A stretch of 37,755 nucleotides of DNA, taken from contig JAMOQJ010000084.1 of NCBI GenBank assembly GCA_027064065.1, forward strand, positions 1 to 37,755. Direction: 5' to 3'. Below the pieces are notes generated by a model that saw only the letters and a list, made by a program, of their open reading frames with translations, searched no databases and was not told the origin of the DNA. Of this stretch, positions 34,697 through 37,755 are shown one piece after another. The stretch comes from Desulfurellales bacterium. GTDB lineage: Bacteria > Campylobacterota_A > Desulfurellia > Desulfurellales > Hippeaceae. A program made the translations under genes and the position numbers. Position 1 is the first letter of the stretch, and each line of letters begins with the position of its first letter.

Positions 34697-34722
34697 AAAA
34701 AAAGGCGACTTTTTAAGCCGCC
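34697..34722 (-). terminator. rho-independent terminator between ilvE and mqnA
   Basis: On the minus strand an 8-bp stem (GGCGGCTT with AAGTCGCC, one G-U pair, AAA loop, 34704-34722) is followed by seven T residues (34703-34697). It directly follows the ilvE stop codon and directly precedes the mqnA ATG in the same orientation, so it may act as an attenuator for mqnA. Confidence 0.85.
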
Positions 34723-35811
34723 CTAAATTTTCCTTTCTACCTTTCTTAGCCAACCCTTAGGCGCTTCTACTTTTCCAGTCTGTATGCCTGTATAATATTC
34801 GTAGATTTTCTTGGTATTTTCACCTATTTCACCATTTCCAACAACGAGTGAACTTCCGTCTTCAAATACATATTCGCCTACAGGAGATATAACGGCAGCC
34901 GTTCCAAAGCCTCCTGCTTCCGTTATTTTTTTATCTTTTACATCTTCTATGAATTCCTTTATTTTCACCCTTTTTTGGGTTACCTTCATTTCTAACTTAT
35001 CGGATAACTCTATTATGGATTCCGACGTTATAGAACGCAATACAGAATCAACAAATTCAGGTATTACGACTTCTCCGTCTTTGGTTATGTGAAAATGGTT
35101 CATCGCTCCTGCTTCTTCGATGTATGTATTAGTTGTATCGAGATATAACACTTGGCTTGCGCCGAATTTTTTTGCAAATTCTCCAGCTCTTAAGGATGCT
35201 GCATAGTTGCCTGCCGCTTTGGATGAACCGGTGCCGCCTGGTGCTGCTCTGTGGAATTTTTCTGTTATCAATAGTTTTATCGGTTTTGTAAATCCTGCTG
35301 GATAGTATGGACCGCTTGGCGAGAGTATAACCATAAATTTATAGGAACTACTTGGATGAACGCCCAAAGAGTCCTGGGTTGCAAATATAAATGGCCTTAT
35401 GTATAACGATGCGCCTTCCTGCTGTGGAAACCACAACCTATCCACATCTATCAAAGCATGCACTGCTTCTATCTGTATCTCTTCAGGAATATTGGGAATG
35501 CATACTATATCAGCGGATTTATTCATTCTCTTTGCATTTTTGTCTATTCTAAATGTGTAAATTTCGCCGTCTTCATGTTGGAAAGCTTTTGCGCCTTCAA
35601 ATATCGCTTGACCATAATGAAGCGCTATAGCTCCAGGCGATATAGCTATATCTTCATACGGAACTATACGAGCATTTTGCCATTCTCCATCTTCGTAATC
35701 CATAATAAACATATGGTCTGTTCGTAAAACGCCAAAAGGTAGTGGTTCATTTGGTATTAGCGGTTCTGTTCTCCTTTGTGTTTTGTCTTTTAATTCGTAT
35801 TTTATATCCAC
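34723..35811 (-). CDS. ilvE: branched-chain amino acid aminotransferase
   Basis: IlvE transfers the amino group between glutamate and the keto acids of valine, leucine and isoleucine. The 362-aa fold-type IV PLP enzyme matches the longer class (TIGR01123-like). The PLP lysine is in GTGSSKAAGNYAASL. The segments ALHYGQAIFEGAKAF, LYIRPFIFATQDSLGVHPS and YIEEAGAMNHFHI are standard. The start is GTG, with GGAGG 6 nt upstream. It is a single gene between a clear promoter and a clear terminator. Confidence 0.95.
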   Translation of the reverse strand: MDIKYELKDKTQRRTEPLIPNEPLPFGVLRTDHMFIMDYEDGEWQNARIVPYEDIAISPGAIALHYGQAIFEGAKAFQHEDGEIYTFRIDKNAKRMNKSADIVCIPNIPEEIQIEAVHALIDVDRLWFPQQEGASLYIRPFIFATQDSLGVHPSSSYKFMVILSPSGPYYPAGFTKPIKLLITEKFHRAAPGGTGSSKAAGNYAASLRAGEFAKKFGASQVLYLDTTNTYIEEAGAMNHFHITKDGEVVIPEFVDSVLRSITSESIIELSDKLEMKVTQKRVKIKEFIEDVKDKKITEAGGFGTAAVISPVGEYVFEDGSSLVVGNGEIGENTKKIYEYYTGIQTGKVEAPKGWLRKVERKI

Positions 35812-35834
35812 GCTTCACCTCCAATTTTTTTACA

Positions 35835-35862
35835 AATATATCTTTTCATAGAAAAAAGTCAA
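35835..35862 (-). promoter_or_regulatory. promoter of ilvE
   Basis: On the minus strand TTGACT (35857-35862), a 16-bp spacer and TATATT (35835-35840). The predicted start is near 35828, leaving a 17-nt leader with GGAGG. Confidence 0.65.
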
Positions 35863-35886
35863 AAAATATAAAAAACCGATTTAATT

Positions 35887-36681
35887 TTATTTTTTAGTTA
35901 AAAGTTTATACACATCTTGAGGTGTCTTATTTAGCTGTTCGGCTATGGACTTTATTGTAGTATCTTGGTCTACGTTTTTTGCACCATTATTTTTTAGTTT
36001 CTCAATGCTCTTTCTTAAATCTATCTGAACAATAGCACATAGCTCTTTTAGTGTTTTTCTGCCCAAAGACGATATAATGATGTTGTTATCTGTTTTTATT
36101 ATATCGTATATTTCTTTAGGTGTCTTGTTGTTGTTTTTTGCTATTTCTTTCAATGTTTCAGCTTCATCTGTTATCTTTATGCCATGTTTTTGTAGTTTAT
36201 TTATTGCCGTTTGCAGATTTATATCTAGTTTCTTACAAAAAGACTTAAGCGATGATTCTTCGGCATGTCCATAGGGAGGCTCTCCATATAGTTTAGTCCA
36301 ATGCCCTTTTATATTGTTTTCAAAATCTAAATACGCTTTAAACGGCTGAATAGTATATATGCTCCCAATAAGAAACAGCACATTCAACACAACAGCTACT
36401 ACGACATCTTTCTTTGTAAAAGATATTTTTTTATTTTTATTTTTCAAATATGCAACAATCGGCTTCCAATTAAGATATATATGCAATACGCCAAAGACAA
36501 GAAACAATACCATAAAGGTCGTATGTATATTTCCATATTGCGTTTTTGTTAAGCCCAACAATTTCCAATCACTCCAATATGCAACCCTTCCTTGCGGAAC
36601 TATAAACAGCACTATGCCTGTAAACGACATTATAATAAACGACAAAAATAAGCTAAGCGATGTTAGACGCCTAAGTTTCAT
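35887..36681 (-). CDS. DUF4405 membrane protein with tandem helical repeats
   Basis: A 264-aa protein. The N-terminal 110 residues hold three membrane helices in the DUF4405 pattern, with histidines in NIHTTFMVLFLVFGVLHIYLNW that could ligate heme. The C-terminal half consists of two related units of about 60 residues (SLKSFCKKLDINLQTAINKL with TLKEIAKNNNKTPKEIYDII, and TLKELCAIVQIDLRKSIEKL with TIKSIAEQLNKTPQDVYKLL). The function is unknown. The fold suggests a cytochrome-like membrane anchor with soluble binding modules. AAGGAG lies 7 nt before the ATG. It is divergent from the lipoprotein gene at the right edge. Confidence 0.82.
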   Translation of the reverse strand: MKLRRLTSLSLFLSFIIMSFTGIVLFIVPQGRVAYWSDWKLLGLTKTQYGNIHTTFMVLFLVFGVLHIYLNWKPIVAYLKNKNKKISFTKKDVVVAVVLNVLFLIGSIYTIQPFKAYLDFENNIKGHWTKLYGEPPYGHAEESSLKSFCKKLDINLQTAINKLQKHGIKITDEAETLKEIAKNNNKTPKEIYDIIKTDNNIIISSLGRKTLKELCAIVQIDLRKSIEKLKNNGAKNVDQDTTIKSIAEQLNKTPQDVYKLLTKK

Positions 36682-36717
36682 ACCAATACTCCTTCTATTT
36701 TTTTAGTGATATAAAGC

Positions 36718-36747
36718 ATAATATGAAATATAATCAAGCTATGTCAA
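36718..36747 (-). promoter_or_regulatory. promoter of the DUF4405 gene
   Basis: On the minus strand TTGACA (36742-36747), an 18-bp spacer and TATTAT (36718-36723). The predicted start is near 36711, 30 nt before the ATG. The promoter overlaps the possible start codons (36723 and 36741) of the divergent lipoprotein gene, so the two genes likely exclude or influence each other. Confidence 0.7.
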
Positions 36748-37755
36748 TAATTATGCGCTACCTATTTAAGCAGGTGGTTTTATTGATTATAACCGTTATG
36801 CTTATATACAGCTGCAACAATAATAATGAAGCAACAAAAGCTCAATTAGACTTAGCTACCGTTGATAATATATCTGTAGGCTATGTCAAAATATTTAATC
36901 TAAAAAACGGTAAACTACTGTTTACATCACGCATAAAAAACGGCAAGTTTAACACGTTTTACAATAAACTAAACAACAACGACTTATACCTATATAAAAT
37001 TTACAAACCTAAATCAAAACAATCATTTATTAGGGCTTTGGCATACGGCAGCAGCATAAAAAAACTAAAAGGTAAAATAAACATTACTTTTTTATCTGAG
37101 TTGCAGTATAGATACTTAAAAAACAAAAAAACAACATCAAAAGTCAATCTGGATAAATCAGCAAAATTTTTTATATCCAAAGACATAAACGGCGATAATA
37201 AAATTGACAATTTGGACATACTGTCTTTTGATTTAAAAAACGATAAAAACCTATCATACGCAATAAAAAATAACTTAAATAAAATAAAATCGGATATTTA
37301 TTCATTAAAACCCTTTATTTGGTTTAAGGTAGGAACAATAGAAACACCATATCCAGCAAGCAATCTTGTCTACAAAGGAAGATATGGATTTATACAAGAA
37401 AACGCTTTGGGATTGCAGCTTGTTAAACTCGATAATATTAGCAGACCTAAAACAATAGGTTATATGCAAGGCGCTGACCTTATAAGCAAGATTGCAATAA
37501 AGAATAAGTATTTATATATAGCTGACAGCAACGGATTGGCTATCTTGGACATCTCAAAACCCACGCACCCAAAGGTAGCAAACAGGCTTAAGCTTGGATT
37601 TATAGTCAATATAGGCATAATAAAGCATTACATAATAGCTTTTACTCTGTGGAATAGAATATTTTGCATAGACATCAAAAACCCCAAAAAACCAAAAATA
37701 ATATACAAACTCATGGAAACACCCAAAACTGTTAGAGATATAGCTTATGGACAAG
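36741..37755 (+). CDS. LVIVD-repeat beta-propeller lipoprotein, partial at right edge
   Basis: An open frame of 338 codons runs off the window end. A signal sequence ends in the lipobox LIYSC (Cys25). Residues 148-159 (DINGDNKIDNLD) match a calcium-binding EF-hand/dockerin loop. From about residue 200, repeats of the LVIVD type appear: GLQLVKLDNISRPKTIGYM, GLAILDISKPTHPKVANRL and RIFCIDIKNPKKPKIIYKL, indicating a beta-propeller. It is probably a cell-surface or outer-membrane protein. The start is uncertain: ATG 36741 has TATAAT ending 6 nt upstream, ATG 36723 follows an extended -10 (TGATATAAA), and ATG 36753 is also possible. No Shine-Dalgarno is seen at any of them. Confidence 0.82.
   Translation, partial: MSIIMRYLFKQVVLLIITVMLIYSCNNNNEATKAQLDLATVDNISVGYVKIFNLKNGKLLFTSRIKNGKFNTFYNKLNNNDLYLYKIYKPKSKQSFIRALAYGSSIKKLKGKINITFLSELQYRYLKNKKTTSKVNLDKSAKFFISKDINGDNKIDNLDILSFDLKNDKNLSYAIKNNLNKIKSDIYSLKPFIWFKVGTIETPYPASNLVYKGRYGFIQENALGLQLVKLDNISRPKTIGYMQGADLISKIAIKNKYLYIADSNGLAILDISKPTHPKVANRLKLGFIVNIGIIKHYIIAFTLWNRIFCIDIKNPKKPKIIYKLMETPKTVRDIAYGQ

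Noticed and set aside
1-37755. CRISPR arrays, insertion sequences, prophage genes or integrase sites near the tRNA cluster
   Set aside because: No regularly spaced repeats, transposase or integrase motifs, or tRNA 3'-end duplications were seen. The four tRNAs are intact and tightly packed.

Overview
The window is a compact, AT-rich bacterial chromosome segment. Most genes are packed into operons with gaps of 0-15 bp or 4-bp overlaps. It encodes lipoproteins and an Mla-type lipid transport system, which implies a Gram-negative (diderm) envelope. It also encodes futalosine-pathway menaquinone synthesis (MqnA), an archaeal-type split glutamate synthase, methylmalonyl-CoA mutase with its chaperone and epimerase, and a CoA-disulfide/NADH oxidoreductase of the kind common in sulfur reducers. 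Taken together this suggests an anaerobic, possibly thermophilic relative of Desulfurella/Hippea. That placement is inference from gene content only. No phage, insertion sequence, CRISPR array or defence island is visible.

Layout. 1-673 (minus): a cupin gene, an orphan C-terminal gene remnant and a terminator. 768-2153 (plus): cardiolipin synthase. 2155-4429 (minus): one unit running promoter, tRNA-Lys, tRNA-Glu, HU, tRNA-Val, tRNA-Asp, CinA-like protein, DUF3108 protein. 4443-11253 (minus): a propionate/methylmalonyl-CoA operon (mutase, meaB, glycine-zipper lipoprotein, epimerase, disulfide oxidoreductase) ending in thrC. 11305-13970 (plus): flippase-like membrane protein, tilS, prmC. 13967-22327 (minus): five-gene glutamate synthase operon, a 6S-like RNA, fthC, rny, ymdB. 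22393-25378 (minus): an aminopeptidase P and a frameshifted MatB-like acyl-CoA synthetase. 25476-27210 (plus): HDOD protein and cheR. 27220-29940 (minus): yjbQ, apgM-type mutase, two small proteins and RNase P RNA. 29979-33941 (plus): alr, mlaE, mlaF, mlaD. 33931-35862 (minus): ilvE, a terminator, mqnA. 35887-36747 (minus): DUF4405 membrane protein. 36741-37755 (plus): start of a large beta-propeller lipoprotein that runs off the edge.

How the genes work together. Methylmalonyl-CoA mutase, its GTPase chaperone and the epimerase interconvert propionate-derived and succinate-derived CoA esters. A MatB-like ligase elsewhere in the window could have fed the same pool, but it is frameshifted. The glutamate synthase set assimilates ammonia through glutamine, using separate proteins for amidotransferase, FMN/Fe-S synthase, GXGXG, ferredoxin and FAD reductase functions. 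ThrC and the apgM-family protein (a proposed homoserine kinase family) may be two steps of threonine synthesis. The alr-mla operon serves the cell envelope.

The less ordinary signals are regulatory and RNA-level. At least two genes have a -10 box ending exactly 6 nt before the ATG with no Shine-Dalgarno, so they look leaderless. HU and cinA sit inside a tRNA transcript and would have mRNA ends made by tRNA processing. RNase P RNA carries two enlarged hairpins sharing the same arm sequence. I found no clear candidate for a wholly new multi-gene system.
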